Shown: positions 1 to 9,099, numbered from the stretch's first letter. The stretch: DNA of 64,000 nt from DASQUK01 sp963813485 (GCA_963813485.1 CAWEZE010000018.1:113232-177231), one strand, 5' to 3'. Program-made: numbers and translations. Notes: a model not told the origin generated them from the letters alone.

Positions 1-846
1 ACGCCCGCGCCGGTCGGCTCGACGACGGAGGGCGTGGCGACCGGGTCGCCCTCGGCGGCGATCACCAGCCCGGTTCCGGCGATTGGCCCCGAGGTCGATC
101 CCAACGGCACCGAGCCGTTGGGTGCTGAGGTGGCCGAGCCCGGCACAGCCCGGCGACTGGCCGCCCGCATCCGTCCGCGACGGGCCCCCAAGGGCAAGGC
201 GAGGCGCGGGCTCCGGGTGCGCCAGCGGCTCTGGTCCATCGACCCGTGGTCGGTCTTCAAGCTGTCGGTGTTGTTCTACATCTGCGTGTGTCTCATCGTC
301 GTCGTGGCGGGGACACTGCTCTGGAACGTCGGTCGGTCGGTGGGGACGGTCGACGACGTCGAGAGCTTCGTCACCCGGATGGGCGCGTACGGGACGTGCA
401 CGCTCAAGGCTGAAGTGCCGGCCGGAACCGCGTTCGAAGATGACGACGACTGTGCCGAAGGCGAGGTGCTCGTCGGTGGCTTCAAGTTCGACGACGGCAC
501 GCTCTTCCGCGTGGCCGCCATCGGCGGCGGGATCCTCGTGGTGGCCGGATCGATCGGCAACGTGCTGATGGTGGTGCTGATCAACCTGCTCAACGAACTG
601 ACCGGCGGCCTGCGCTACACGATCGTGAAGGAACCGATCACGCCGCAACCGGGCGCCCGGCAGCGCCGCCTCCGTCCGCCCGGCGCACGCGCAGCGGCTG
701 GAAGGCCCGGCGGACCCCGCCACGCCGCCAAGCATCGAGCTCCGGTGATGCCGTCCATCGAGGGCGACGGCGATGGCGACGACCGCGACGAACCCGTCCA
801 CGTGCCGGCCGTTGAGGGTTCGACCGACCGCGAAACGCAGCGCTAA
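1..846 (+). CDS. DUF3566 transmembrane protein (5' end outside window)
   Basis: The frame is open from base 1, so the start lies upstream of the window and the GTG at 34 is probably internal. The visible protein has a basic Pro/Ala-rich N-terminus, then the DUF3566 core: a motif around IDPWSVFKLSVLF running into a first membrane helix (about residues 77-100 from position 34), a loop with an acidic stretch, and a second hydrophobic segment ending in LNELTGGLRYTIVKE. The tail is Arg/Pro and Asp/Glu rich. In actinobacteria this family is normally encoded directly after gyrA and before tRNA-Ile, and the tRNA-Ile follows here, so the neighbouring gene to the left is probably gyrA (inference). The precise function is unknown. 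Confidence 0.85.
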   Translation, partial: TPAPVGSTTEGVATGSPSAAITSPVPAIGPEVDPNGTEPLGAEVAEPGTARRLAARIRPRRAPKGKARRGLRVRQRLWSIDPWSVFKLSVLFYICVCLIVVVAGTLLWNVGRSVGTVDDVESFVTRMGAYGTCTLKAEVPAGTAFEDDDDCAEGEVLVGGFKFDDGTLFRVAAIGGGILVVAGSIGNVLMVVLINLLNELTGGLRYTIVKEPITPQPGARQRRLRPPGARAAAGRPGGPRHAAKHRAPVMPSIEGDGDGDDRDEPVHVPAVEGSTDRETQR

Positions 847-864
847 CCTGGCTCGCTCGCACGC

Positions 865-938
<74 letters not shown>

Positions 939-961
939 CGGTCCGCGCCTAGGGTGCCGGC

Positions 962-1099
962 ATGGCTCTCCTCCGACGTGCGCTGGCGGCCGTGGGCATC
1001 GCTGGCATCATCGCCGCGGTGCTGCGGGTTCGGGGCTCCGGTGGCACCCCACCCCAGTCAGGCGGTTGGCGGGAGCTCAGCGGACCCGGCCTGCGCTAG
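962..1099 (+). CDS. Small membrane protein, DLW-39-like position
   Basis: A 45-residue ATG ORF starts 24 bp after tRNA-Ile. It has a basic start, one hydrophobic segment (residues 7-22, LAAVGIAGIIAAV) and a short polar tail with one Trp. Many actinobacteria carry a tiny one-helix protein (DLW-39 family) right after this tRNA-Ile, and size, topology and position agree. The DLW motif itself is not present, so the family assignment is inference. No obvious ribosome binding site is visible. Confidence 0.45.
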   Translation: MALLRRALAAVGIAGIIAAVLRVRGSGGTPPQSGGWRELSGPGLR

Positions 1100-1118
1100 C
1101 CAATAGTCACGGCCGACG

Positions 1119-2096
1119 GTGAAGGTCCTCATCTGCGGCGCCGGCGCGGTGGGCGCGCGCGCCGCCCGCCATCTGATCGCGGAGGGCGACACCGACGCCG
1201 TGCTCATCGCCGACGCCGACCGGAAGCGGCGCTCGGCCGTGGTGACCTCTCTCGGATCACGGGCCTCGGCCGCCGACGAGATCGAGCCCGCCGCCGTCGA
1301 CGTGGTCGTCGTCGCAGCCCCGGCGCCGCGTCACGTGGAGATCGCCAAGCGGGCGGTGACGGCCGGGAAGCACGTAGTGTCCGTGGCCGACAGCGTCGCC
1401 GCCGTGGAGGGCCTGCTCGATCTGCACGCCGAGGCCCGGGAGCGACGGGTCGTCGTGGCCGTGGGGGCTGGATTCGGGCCGGGGCTGTCGTGCGTCCTGG
1501 CCCGCCACGCCAGCGACGACTTCGACAGCATCGACGAGGTGCACGTCGCCCACCACGGGACCGGCGGACCCGCATGCGCCCGGCAGCATCACGCTGCCCT
1601 GCGGGGCGTCGGGCTCGACTGGCGGGACTACGCGTGGCGCCGGCGGCCGCCGGGGTCGGGGCGGGAGCTGTCGTTCTTCCCCGATCCGATCGGGGGCGCT
1701 GACTGCTACCGCGCCGGGCTGCCCGACGCATTGCTGCTGGTGCCGGCGTTCCCCGGGGTCGGCCGGGTTACGGCCCGCCTGGCGGCTACCCGTCGCGACC
1801 GCCTGACGGCGGGGCTGCCGATGCTGCGGCCCCCGCACGCGGAGGGCCGCATCGGCGGCCTGCGGGTCGAGGTGCGGGGCCGTCGCGGCCGGGTGCGCGA
1901 CACCGTGGTCCTGGGTGCGGTCGACCGGCCCGCCGTCGCCGCCGGCACCGTGGCGGCGGTGACGGCCCGCTGGATCGCCGCGGGGCGCACCCTCATGACC
2001 GGAGCCGCCGGCTTGGCCTCGCTGGTCGAGCCGCTGCCGTTCCTGCACGAACTGGCGCGGGCCGGGGTGCGCGCCGCGGTGTTCGAAGGCTGGTAA
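1119..2096 (+). CDS. Saccharopine dehydrogenase-like NAD(P)-binding oxidoreductase
   Basis: The 325-residue protein opens with a Rossmann fold: VLICGAGAVGARAARHL carries the GxGxxG nucleotide-binding loop, followed by an acidic residue after the second strand (IADADR). The pattern IEPAAVDVVVVAAPAPRHVEIAKRA resembles the NAD(P)-binding half of saccharopine dehydrogenase-like and Gfo/Idh enzymes. The C-terminal half, with paired His residues (HVAHHGTGGPAC) and aromatic residues, would hold the substrate site. It is predicted cytosolic. The substrate cannot be inferred from sequence or neighbours. The GTG start is the first in frame, and no strong ribosome binding site is seen. Confidence 0.75.
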   Translation: MKVLICGAGAVGARAARHLIAEGDTDAVLIADADRKRRSAVVTSLGSRASAADEIEPAAVDVVVVAAPAPRHVEIAKRAVTAGKHVVSVADSVAAVEGLLDLHAEARERRVVVAVGAGFGPGLSCVLARHASDDFDSIDEVHVAHHGTGGPACARQHHAALRGVGLDWRDYAWRRRPPGSGRELSFFPDPIGGADCYRAGLPDALLLVPAFPGVGRVTARLAATRRDRLTAGLPMLRPPHAEGRIGGLRVEVRGRRGRVRDTVVLGAVDRPAVAAGTVAAVTARWIAAGRTLMTGAAGLASLVEPLPFLHELARAGVRAAVFEGW

Positions 2097-2149
2097 GCCG
2101 ACAGCAGGGTCGCCGGTCGAGTGAGCGTGGGGCCGTCAACGTGCCCGGT

Positions 2150-2893
2150 TCAGACCGTCACAGCCGCACGCCACCACTCGAGGAGGTCGGCGTCGCCGAA
2201 CACCTCGCACCGGTCGGCCGATACGCGGTTCCACAGCAGCAACAGCAGGTCGGACGCCGTGCCCCGCACGGCCACGTCGCCCTTGGCGTGCATGTGGTCG
2301 ACCGTCAGCCCGTCGCGCGTGAGCGTGACGAGCCATTCGCCCTCGCCAGGCTCGTCGCCGACATCGGTGGCGTGGAGGTGCATCGTCTTGCCCTCGTTCT
2401 CGCTACCGAGCTCGGCCGTTCCCCGCCAGGGAAGGATCACATCGAACAGCTCGTCCACCGCGTCGAGGGCCAGGTCGGTGCCCACCGGCCGCCCCTGGCC
2501 CGCGGCGTCCTGGGCGTCCCAACGGTGCACCGCGGTCTCGATGGCCATCCGCCGGGGCCAGAAGATGGGGGGCTGGTCACCGGCCCAGGTCTTCACCGTC
2601 GTCCCGGCAGCGTCCACGCCGGCGGCCGCCTCGATGGTGTCGATCAACTCGGCCAGGCCGGCCCGGGTCCACTCGATGACCGCGTCGCCCTTCGGCGGTA
2701 GGGGGAGCTCGCGCGCGTCGTCGCCCTCCACCCAGCCCGCGGTCCACCTGTAGGTCCGGCCGACGTGACCGACCAGCCGTTCCATCCTCCACCCGGGGCA
2801 GGTGGGAACGTCGGCTTCGAGATGCCCGGTGGCGGCGGCCAGGAGATCGGCGGCGTCGCCGCGGAGGGAGTCGAGGTATGAAGCGCGGTCCAT
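2150..2893 (-). CDS. MDMPI-family protein (mycothiol-dependent maleylpyruvate isomerase-like)
   Basis: This 247-residue protein has the DinB-like four-helix N-terminal domain of the mycothiol-dependent family: VPTCPGWRMERLVGHVGRTYRW near residues 28-49, with the metal-ligand type His in GHVGR. The MDMPI C-terminal signature ETAVHRWDAQ follows, with a late beta-rich part. Family members are thought to use mycothiol as cofactor for isomerisation or detoxification, but most are uncharacterised. The ATG at 2893 is preferred over 2929 because the divergent corA start lies only 28 bp away, so both genes share a very short promoter region. Confidence 0.8.
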   Translation of the reverse strand: MDRASYLDSLRGDAADLLAAATGHLEADVPTCPGWRMERLVGHVGRTYRWTAGWVEGDDARELPLPPKGDAVIEWTRAGLAELIDTIEAAAGVDAAGTTVKTWAGDQPPIFWPRRMAIETAVHRWDAQDAAGQGRPVGTDLALDAVDELFDVILPWRGTAELGSENEGKTMHLHATDVGDEPGEGEWLVTLTRDGLTVDHMHAKGDVAVRGTASDLLLLLWNRVSADRCEVFGDADLLEWWRAAVTV

Positions 2894-2921
2894 CCACCCA
2901 TCTTGGGCCAGAATCACGCTG

Positions 2922-3896
2922 GTGATCATCGATTGCGCCGTTTACAGCAACGGTGTGCGCCGGCCCGGCAAGCTCGACCTGAACGACGCCCTCGAGGCCG
3001 GGCGCAGCAGCGATGACAGCTTTGCGTGGATCGGCCTGTACGAGCCGACGGAGGACGAGTTCGACGCGGTCGCCCGCGAGTTCGAGCTTCACCCACTGGC
3101 GGTCGAGGACGCGGTCCATGCCCACCAGCGTCCCAAGCTCGAGAGCTACGGCGACTGCCTCTTCCTCGTGCTCAAGACGGCGCATTACAACGACCAGGCC
3201 GAGGCCATCGAGTTCGCCGAGATCCAGTTGCTCGCCGGCGACAGCTTCATCGTCACAGTCCGTCACGGCGAGGGCAGCGCGCTGGCCCCGGTCCGCCAAC
3301 GGCTCGAGTCCGATCCGCAACGCCTGGCCCTCGGCCCCATCGCCGTGGTCCACGCCATCGTCGACCGGATCGTCGATGACTACCACCCGGTGATCGACGG
3401 CCTCGACAACGACATCGCCGAGATCGAATCCGAGGTCTTCTCGCCCGATCGCACCAACCCGGCGGTGCGGATCTACAAGCTGAAGCGCCAGGTCCTCGAC
3501 CTGTACCGCGCCATCCAGCCGCTCGCCGAGCCCCTGGAGCATCTCCAGGAGGGCAAGCATCCATTCGGCCAGGTCGACCTGGGCCATTATTTCCGCGACG
3601 TCGACGATCACGTGCGCAAGGCGGTGGCTCGCATCGAGATCCAGCGGGAGCTGCTCTCGGAGGTGCTCGACGTCAACCTGTCGCACATCTCGGTGCGACA
3701 GAACGAAGACATGCGCACCATCGCTGGGTGGGCGGCAATGGCGGCAGTGCCCACCATGCTCGCCGGGATCTGGGGCATGAACTTCGCGCACATGCCCGAG
3801 CTCGACGAGTGGTGGGGCTATCCCATGGCGCTGGGGCTGATGGCCGTCGGGTTGGCGGTGCTCTACCGGACCCTCCACCGACGCGGCTGGATCTGA
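2922..3896 (+). CDS. corA: CorA-type magnesium/divalent cation channel
   Basis: The protein has the CorA plan: a large soluble N-terminal alpha/beta domain, long helices, and two C-terminal membrane segments. The invariant Gly-Met-Asn motif is present in IWGMNFAHMPELDEWW at the end of TM1, and TM2 is followed by a short basic tail (RTLHRRGWI). These features define the pentameric Mg2+/Co2+ channel family in the cytoplasmic membrane. The GTG at 2922 gives about 324 residues, the normal length. A longer frame reaching back to 2802 would run into the divergent MDMPI gene and is rejected. Confidence 0.93.
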   Translation: MIIDCAVYSNGVRRPGKLDLNDALEAGRSSDDSFAWIGLYEPTEDEFDAVAREFELHPLAVEDAVHAHQRPKLESYGDCLFLVLKTAHYNDQAEAIEFAEIQLLAGDSFIVTVRHGEGSALAPVRQRLESDPQRLALGPIAVVHAIVDRIVDDYHPVIDGLDNDIAEIESEVFSPDRTNPAVRIYKLKRQVLDLYRAIQPLAEPLEHLQEGKHPFGQVDLGHYFRDVDDHVRKAVARIEIQRELLSEVLDVNLSHISVRQNEDMRTIAGWAAMAAVPTMLAGIWGMNFAHMPELDEWWGYPMALGLMAVGLAVLYRTLHRRGWI

Positions 3897-3908
3897 AGGT
3901 CCACGTTC

Positions 3909-4673
3909 CTACACGGCGAGGAGCCCGAGCAGCTCGTCGTGGACCCGGCCGTTGGTGGCGACGCCGCTGCCGCCATCCGCATCCTCGCGACCATCGACGG
4001 TGGTGAAGCGGCCGCCCGCCTCGGTCAGGATCACCGGCATCGCAGCCACGTCGTACAGGTCCACCGCGGGGTCGACCATGGCGTCGACCCGGCCGGTGGC
4101 CACCAACGCGTAGCCGTAGCCGTCTCCCCAGGTGCGCAGCTCACACCCCGCATGCTTGACGGCCAGTAGCGCCTCGTCGGGCCAGTGGCTGTACCCGCTG
4201 GTCGTGAGGTAGGCGCCGTCGAGCGTCGACGTGTCGCTCACCCGGGCCGGCCGGCCGTCGCTCCAGCAGCCCAGCCCCCGGCCGGCGTAGACAGCCTGGC
4301 CGAGTGCCGGCAGCCCGATGACTCCCAGGGCCGGGCCGTCCCCGTCGTGGAGGGCGAGCAGCGTCGAGTACAGCGGGACGCCGCGGGTGAACGCCTTGGT
4401 CCCGTCGATGGGGTCGACGATCCAACGCCGTCCCGAGCGCCCCAGGAGCTCTGGCTCCTCCTCACCGAGCACGCCGTCGTCGGGGAAGCGGTCTGCGATC
4501 CGCTCTCGCACGAGGCGCTCGGCCGCCCGGTCGGCCGCGGTCACCGGGGTGCCGTCGGCCTTGGTGTCGACGGCAAGGTCGGCCGCCCGGAACCACCGCA
4601 GGGTCGTCTTGCCGGCGGTGGCGACGAGGTCGACGGCGAAGTCGAGCAGCTCGGGCTCGATGGGATGCGACAT
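3909..4673 (-). CDS. hisN: Inositol monophosphatase-family phosphatase, HisN-like
   Basis: The sequence contains the metal-binding signatures of the Mg2+-dependent IMPase fold: LGEEEPE near residue 78, WIVDPIDGTKAFTRG near 90-104, and a C-terminal DLYDVAAMPVILTEAGG. The best known actinobacterial match is HisN, which dephosphorylates L-histidinol phosphate, but inositol or fructose bisphosphatase activity is possible. It reads in the same direction as fabZ, 28 bp downstream, and may be the last gene of the fatty-acid operon without being part of the pathway. The ATG at 4673 is chosen; an upstream ATG at 4682 is possible. Confidence 0.85.
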   Translation of the reverse strand: MSHPIEPELLDFAVDLVATAGKTTLRWFRAADLAVDTKADGTPVTAADRAAERLVRERIADRFPDDGVLGEEEPELLGRSGRRWIVDPIDGTKAFTRGVPLYSTLLALHDGDGPALGVIGLPALGQAVYAGRGLGCWSDGRPARVSDTSTLDGAYLTTSGYSHWPDEALLAVKHAGCELRTWGDGYGYALVATGRVDAMVDPAVDLYDVAAMPVILTEAGGRFTTVDGREDADGGSGVATNGRVHDELLGLLAV

Positions 4674-4701
4674 GGCCGCCATGGTGGCAGTCCGGTGGCG
4701 G

Positions 4702-5151
4702 TCAGCGCGCGCCGTTGGAGCCCTCGGCCGTCCCCAGGATGAAGAACAGCCGGGCCTTGCACGCCGCCTTGCCGCTCACCGTGGCAGTGCCCTGACCCCA
4801 GCCCCCGCGTGCCGAGAGGCGGTCCATGACCACCTCGAGGACCAACTCGTCGCCGGGGCGGACCAGCCGGCGCCAGCGCACATCCTCCACACCACCGAAC
4901 AGCGGCAGGGAGCCCGCATAGCGCTCGTCGGACAGCAGCGCCACCGCTCCTGCCTGCGCCAACGCCTCCAACTGGATCACCCCCGGCAGGATGGGGTTGC
5001 CGGGGAAGTGGCCGGCCAGGAAGGCCTCGTCGCCCGTCACGCGGTAGCGCGCTCGTACTCGCTGTCCGGGGACCAACTCGTCGACCGCGTCGACGAACCG
5101 GAACGGTGGCCGGTGGGGGAGCAGATCGACGGGGTCGTCGCCCGGCGTCAT
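4702..5151 (-). CDS. fabZ: 3-hydroxyacyl-ACP dehydratase FabZ
   Basis: A 149-residue hot-dog fold protein starting LLPHRPPFRFVDAV, with the catalytic loop GHFPGNPILPGV (His near residue 48) and the partner Glu in IQLEALAQAG. These are the diagnostic residues of FabZ, which dehydrates 3-hydroxyacyl-ACP in the elongation cycle. Its ATG overlaps the fabI stop as ATGA, indicating translational coupling. The HadAB enzymes of mycobacteria do the same job, but this single-chain form with the FabZ motif is clear. Confidence 0.92.
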   Translation of the reverse strand: MTPGDDPVDLLPHRPPFRFVDAVDELVPGQRVRARYRVTGDEAFLAGHFPGNPILPGVIQLEALAQAGAVALLSDERYAGSLPLFGGVEDVRWRRLVRPGDELVLEVVMDRLSARGGWGQGTATVSGKAACKARLFFILGTAEGSNGAR

Positions 5152-5957
5152 CCCTCCGGCTCCGGTCGCGTTCCCACCTCTCCGGCGCCCAGTGCCACGG
5201 CGTGGACGCCGCCGTCGACGTGGACGATCTCGCCGGTCGTGGCCGGGAACCAGTCGGACAGGAGCGCGACGCAGGCCTGCGCCACGGGCTCGGGGTCGCG
5301 CACGTCCCACCCCAACGGCGCCCGCTGGCCCCAGGCGGCCTCCATCGTGCCGAACCCGGGGATCGACCGCGCCGCCAGCGTGCGTAGGGGCCCGGCCGCC
5401 ACCAGGTTGACCCTCACGCCCCGCCCGCCGAGGTCGCGCGCGAGGTAACGGCAGGTGGCCTCGAGGGCTGCCTTGGCCACCCCCATCCAGTCGTACGCCG
5501 GCCACGCCTGCGTGGCGTCGAAATCAAGGGCGACCACCGACCCGCCCGGGGGCATCAGCGGCAGCAGCGTCTCCGCCAGCGACTTGAGCGAGTACGCCGA
5601 CACGTGCAGGGCAGTGGCGACGTCGTCCCAGCCGGCGGCCAGCAGCCCCTCGTCCTGGCCCAGGCAGGCCTCGGGGGCGAACCCGACGGCGTGGAGCGCA
5701 CCGTCGACCTTGCCCCAGCGGCGACCTAGCTCGTCGGCCAGCGCCGCGTGGTGGGCCGCGTCGGTCACGTCCAGCTCGACCACGTCCGGCGGTGACGGCA
5801 GCGTTCGCGCCACGCGTTCCGTGAGCCGCATGCCGCGCCCGAACGACGTGAGCACCAGCTCGGCGCCCTGCTCCTGGGCGAGCCTGGCGACCGCAGCGGC
5901 GATCGAGTCCTTCGTGAGCACGCCGGTGATGAGCAGCTTCTTGCCGTCGAGCAGCAT
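5148..5957 (-). CDS. fabI: Enoyl-ACP reductase FabI/InhA-like
   Basis: A short-chain dehydrogenase with the enoyl-reductase hallmarks: N-terminal LLITGVLTKDSIAAAVARLAQEQGAELVLT, which resembles InhA, the catalytic YDWMGVAKAALE (Tyr-x6-Lys), and the substrate loop LRTLAARSIPGF. It would perform the NADH-dependent last reduction of the FAS-II cycle. The ATG at 5957 is preferred over the upstream GTG at 5978 because GGAGG lies about 10 nt before it. It is coupled to fabZ by an ATGA overlap and preceded by the carboxyltransferase gene with 17 bp between. Confidence 0.93.
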   Translation of the reverse strand: MLLDGKKLLITGVLTKDSIAAAVARLAQEQGAELVLTSFGRGMRLTERVARTLPSPPDVVELDVTDAAHHAALADELGRRWGKVDGALHAVGFAPEACLGQDEGLLAAGWDDVATALHVSAYSLKSLAETLLPLMPPGGSVVALDFDATQAWPAYDWMGVAKAALEATCRYLARDLGGRGVRVNLVAAGPLRTLAARSIPGFGTMEAAWGQRAPLGWDVRDPEPVAQACVALLSDWFPATTGEIVHVDGGVHAVALGAGEVGTRPEPEG

Positions 5958-5974
5958 GGGCGTCGGTCCTCCGG

Positions 5975-7371
5975 TCACAACGGGATGTTGTCGTGGCGGC
6001 GGGGCCGCAGGCGCTCGCGCTTGGCCGCGAGCGCCATCAGCGCGCCCGCCACCGCGCCGCGGGTGTCAGCGGGGTCGATGATCTCGTCGACGTAGCCCCG
6101 CTCGAGGGCGGTCGCGGGGGAGAGGTGCACCGCCTCGTAGTCGGCCTGGAACTGGTCGCCGACGCGCCTCCCGTTCCCCTTCGCTGGTGGCGCCGATTCA
6201 GCGCCCGGCGGTGGAGGATCTCGACCGCGCCCTTGGACCCCATCACCGCGATCTCGGCGGTCGGCCACGCGAGCGCGCAGTCGTTGCCCATCGACTTGCA
6301 GTCCATGACGATGTACGCCCCGCCGTAGGCCTTGCGCAGCACCACGCACACCCGCGGCACCGTGGCTTCGGCGTAGGCGAATGCCAGCTTGGCACCGTGG
6401 CGGATCATGCCGCGCCACTCCTGGTCGCGCCCGGGACGGAAGCCGGGGGTGTCGACCAGGGTGACCAGGGGCACGTTGAAGGCGTCGCAGAAGCGGACGA
6501 AGCGGGCGCCCTTCTCCGATCCCTCGATGTCCAGGGCCCCCGCCAACTGGCTGGGCTGGTTGGCGAGAACACCGACGGGGATCCCGGCCACGCGGGCCAG
6601 GCCCGTCACGACGCTGGTGCCGAACCGCGCCCGCAGCTCTATGAACTCCCGGTCGTCGACCACGTCGGTGATCACCCGGCGCACGTCGTACGACGCGCGG
6701 CCGTCGGTGGGTACGGCGCCGGCGGCTCCCCGGGTGGGCCGGTTGGCGGGGTCGCCCGCGGCCACCGTCGGCGGCGTCTCGTGGTTGTTGGGCGGCAGGT
6801 GGTCGAGGAGGTCGGCGACCGCGTCGAACGCCTCGTCGATGTCTTCGACCACCAGGTCGGCCAGGCCGGTGCGGGCACTGTGGACCCACGACCCACCGAG
6901 CAGGTCGCCGTCGAGGGTGGCGGATCCGGTGATGCGGGCCGACGCCTGGGGCCCGTTGACGAACGCGGTCGCTCGGGCGGTCATGACGACCAAGTCGACG
7001 AGCCCCAGCACGAGCGCGGTGCCGCCCAGGCAGGGACCGTCGACCACGAGCACCACCGGCACCAGTCCGGACGCCCCCGCCAACGCCCGGGCCAGTGCCC
7101 CCCACCCGTGCAGTGACGCCAACCCGGCGGTGGCGTCCACCCCCACGCCACTGAGCACCCCGACTACGGGAACACCGGCGTCGACGCCGACGGCAACCGT
7201 GCGGGCGATCACCTCGGTGTCGGCCTGGGTCGGCGCGCCTCGGAACCAGGCAACCGGAGCGTCGACCGGCAGCCACGGGGTGTGCCCCACGCCGGCTTCC
7301 ACGGTCCCGGGGCGACCACGGCCGAGGGGGAGGCGCGGCGGCACTGAGGGAGCGGAGACGACCGTGGCCAC
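5975..7371 (-). CDS. accD: Acyl-CoA carboxylase carboxyltransferase subunit, AccD/PccB-like (frameshifted)
   Basis: Two crotonase-like carboxyltransferase lobes are visible. The N-lobe has DGPCLGGTALVLGLVDLVVM. The C-lobe has VLANQPSQLAGALDIEGSEKGARFVRFCDAF, LVDTPGF and YGGAYIVMDCKS, the classic AccD5/PccB pattern. The frame breaks near 6200 after GAVEILHRRALN and resumes one frame over as VGDQFQADYEAVHLSP through ERGYVDEIIDP to the stop at 5975. A single missing base restores it. At about 465 residues it is somewhat short at the N-terminus. Position between fabF and fabI implies malonyl-CoA supply for this FAS-II system. The start is GTG at 7371. Confidence 0.82.
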
Positions 7372-7373
7372 TT

Positions 7374-7537
7374 AGTGGGCCCTCGCGGAAGTCATCGTGG
7401 CGTCTCGCCGGCCAGATCCGCCTCTGGACTGCGTCCTCGTCGTCGCCGCAGCCGCTGGCTGCGCCTTCCTCCTGCGTCCTTGCCAGCGACGAACCTGGCT
7501 CGGCGATACATCCACGGAACTTCCGCGAGCGCCCACT
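7374..7537. repeat. Inverted repeat bracketing the fabF-accD gap
   Basis: The sequence at 7374-7400 (AGTGGGCCCTCGCGGAAGT, then GTGG) recurs in inverted orientation at 7512-7537 with only a few mismatches. The arms of about 26 bp enclose about 110 bp and span almost exactly the gap between fabF and the carboxyltransferase gene. It could be the ends of a small inserted element or an RNA structure controlling accD. Confidence 0.5.
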
Positions 7538-7550
7538 CGACCACCGTCAC
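7392..7550 (-). CDS. Small basic ORF coupled to fabF stop
   Basis: A 52-residue ORF begins with a GTG that overlaps the fabF stop codon as GTGA, the same coupling style used throughout the operon. It fills the only sizeable gap in it. The protein starts MTVVEWALAEVPWMYRRARF and then becomes Arg-rich. Actinobacterial acyl-CoA carboxylases often have a tiny epsilon subunit gene next to accD, and a role of that kind is possible, but no conserved AccE feature is visible. It lies inside an inverted repeat and could be non-coding. Confidence 0.3.
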   Translation of the reverse strand: MTVVEWALAEVPWMYRRARFVAGKDAGGRRSQRLRRRRGRSPEADLAGETPR

Positions 7551-8851
7551 GCCGGGCCGAGGACCAGCGCGGCGTTGTGACCGCCGAATGCGAACGACGT
7601 CGACACCGCCGGCGCCACCTCGATGGTGCGGGGCTCGCCGGCCACGACGTCGACGGGCAGGTCGGTGTGGCGGTGGTTGGCGGTGGGGGGGACGACGCCC
7701 CGCCCGGCGGCGAGCAGGGCGGCGACCGCCTCGACCGCGCCGGCGGCGCCGATGAGGTGGCCGGTGACGCCCTTCGTCGACGTGACGGGGACGGCTCCGG
7801 GACCGAACACCTTGGCGATCGCCAGTGCCTCGGCGGCGTCGTTCTGGGGTGTCGACGTGCCGTGGGCATTGACGTGGCCGATGGCTCCGGCGGCGATGCC
7901 CGCGTCTGCCAATGCCATCTCGATCGCCGCCACCGCGCCCGAGCCGTCCTCGATGGGGGCGGTCACGTGGTGCGCGTCGCAGGTGAGGCCATAGCCGAGG
8001 ACCTCGCCTTGGATGCGGGCGCCGCGGGACACCGCCCGGTCGTACGGCTCCAGCACCACGAACGCCGCGCCCTCGCCCATGACGAAGCCGTCACGGTCGT
8101 CGTCGAACGGGCGAGAGGCGGCCGACGGGTCGGGGTTCTTGCTCAGCGCGCCCATGCGGGCAAAGGCGGCCATCGCTACGGGGCTGACGCAGGCCTCGGT
8201 GCCGCCGCAGACGACCACGTCGGCCATGCCGTCGCGCAGCAGGCGGGCACCCTCGCCGATCGCGTGGGCGCCGGTGGCGCAGGCGGTGGCGATCGCCAGG
8301 TTGGGCCCGGTGAAGCCGTGACGTATGGCGACCAGCGCCGCGGCGGCGTTGGGCATCATCATCGGCACCAGGAAGGGCCCGACCCGGCCAGGGCCCTTTT
8401 CGGCGTAGCCGATGACCTGGTCCTCGAGTGTGCGGATGCCCCCGATACCGGAACCGGCGACGACCGCGCAGCGCAGCGGGTCGGCGCCCAGGTCGTCGGG
8501 CGATGGGGCCGGCAGGAGCTCGCCCGTCGGGTCCATGCTCACGCCGATGGCGTCGCCCACCGCGTCTGCGGCGGCGGCGACGGCCAGCAGGGCGGCACGG
8601 TCGGTGCGGCGCACCTCCTTGGGGCCCACGTAGGGCACGGGGTCGAAGCCGCGCACCTCGCAGGCGAACCGCACCGAGTGCGCGGAGGCGTCGTAGAGCG
8701 TGATCGGCGCCGCGGCGGGGTGGGCCGCCACCAGCGTGTCCCACATCTCGTCGACCGTCTGGCCGGCGGGGGTCTTGACCCCGATGCCGGTGACGGCGAC
8801 ACGCGGTCGACCGCGGTGGTCGATGGACTCCGCGGTCCCCGCGGCGGTCAC
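7547..8851 (-). CDS. fabF: 3-oxoacyl-ACP synthase II FabF
   Basis: A complete thiolase-fold condensing enzyme of 434 residues. The nucleophile Cys lies in ATACATGAHAIG, the two catalytic His residues in NAHGTSTPQND and TGHLIGAAGAVE, and the C-terminal STSFAFGGHNAALVL is typical of KAS II. It elongates acyl-ACP with malonyl-ACP. The GTG start overlaps the acpP stop as GTGA. Two such enzymes would be expected in a mycolate maker, but only this one and fabH are visible here. Confidence 0.95.
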   Translation of the reverse strand: MTAAGTAESIDHRGRPRVAVTGIGVKTPAGQTVDEMWDTLVAAHPAAAPITLYDASAHSVRFACEVRGFDPVPYVGPKEVRRTDRAALLAVAAAADAVGDAIGVSMDPTGELLPAPSPDDLGADPLRCAVVAGSGIGGIRTLEDQVIGYAEKGPGRVGPFLVPMMMPNAAAALVAIRHGFTGPNLAIATACATGAHAIGEGARLLRDGMADVVVCGGTEACVSPVAMAAFARMGALSKNPDPSAASRPFDDDRDGFVMGEGAAFVVLEPYDRAVSRGARIQGEVLGYGLTCDAHHVTAPIEDGSGAVAAIEMALADAGIAAGAIGHVNAHGTSTPQNDAAEALAIAKVFGPGAVPVTSTKGVTGHLIGAAGAVEAVAALLAAGRGVVPPTANHRHTDLPVDVVAGEPRTIEVAPAVSTSFAFGGHNAALVLGPA

Positions 8852-9099
8852 GCCTTGGCGGCGCTAGCCGCCAGGATCAGATCGAGGGCGTCGCCGACGG
8901 TCCGAACCTCGCCGAGATCGTCCTCGGGGATGGTGACGTCCAGGCTGTCCTCGAGCTGCATGACCAGCTCGACCAGGTCGAGGCTGTCGGCGTCGAGATC
9001 ATCTGCGAACGACGCCTGCTCGGTCACCTGGTCGGCCTCGACCGACAGCACGTCGACGGCGGCCGTGCGCAGGGCGTCGAAGGCGGCGGAACGGTCCAT
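8848..9099 (-). CDS. acpP: Acyl carrier protein
   Basis: An 83-residue acidic protein with the phosphopantetheine attachment motif DADSLDLVELVMQLED (Ser near residue 39), preceded by SFADDLD and followed by IPEDDLGEVRTVGDALDLI. It carries growing acyl chains for the surrounding FAS-II enzymes. A GGA-type ribosome binding site precedes the ATG in the 54-bp gap after fabG, and its stop overlaps the fabF start. Confidence 0.97.
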   Translation of the reverse strand: MDRSAAFDALRTAAVDVLSVEADQVTEQASFADDLDADSLDLVELVMQLEDSLDVTIPEDDLGEVRTVGDALDLILAASAAKA

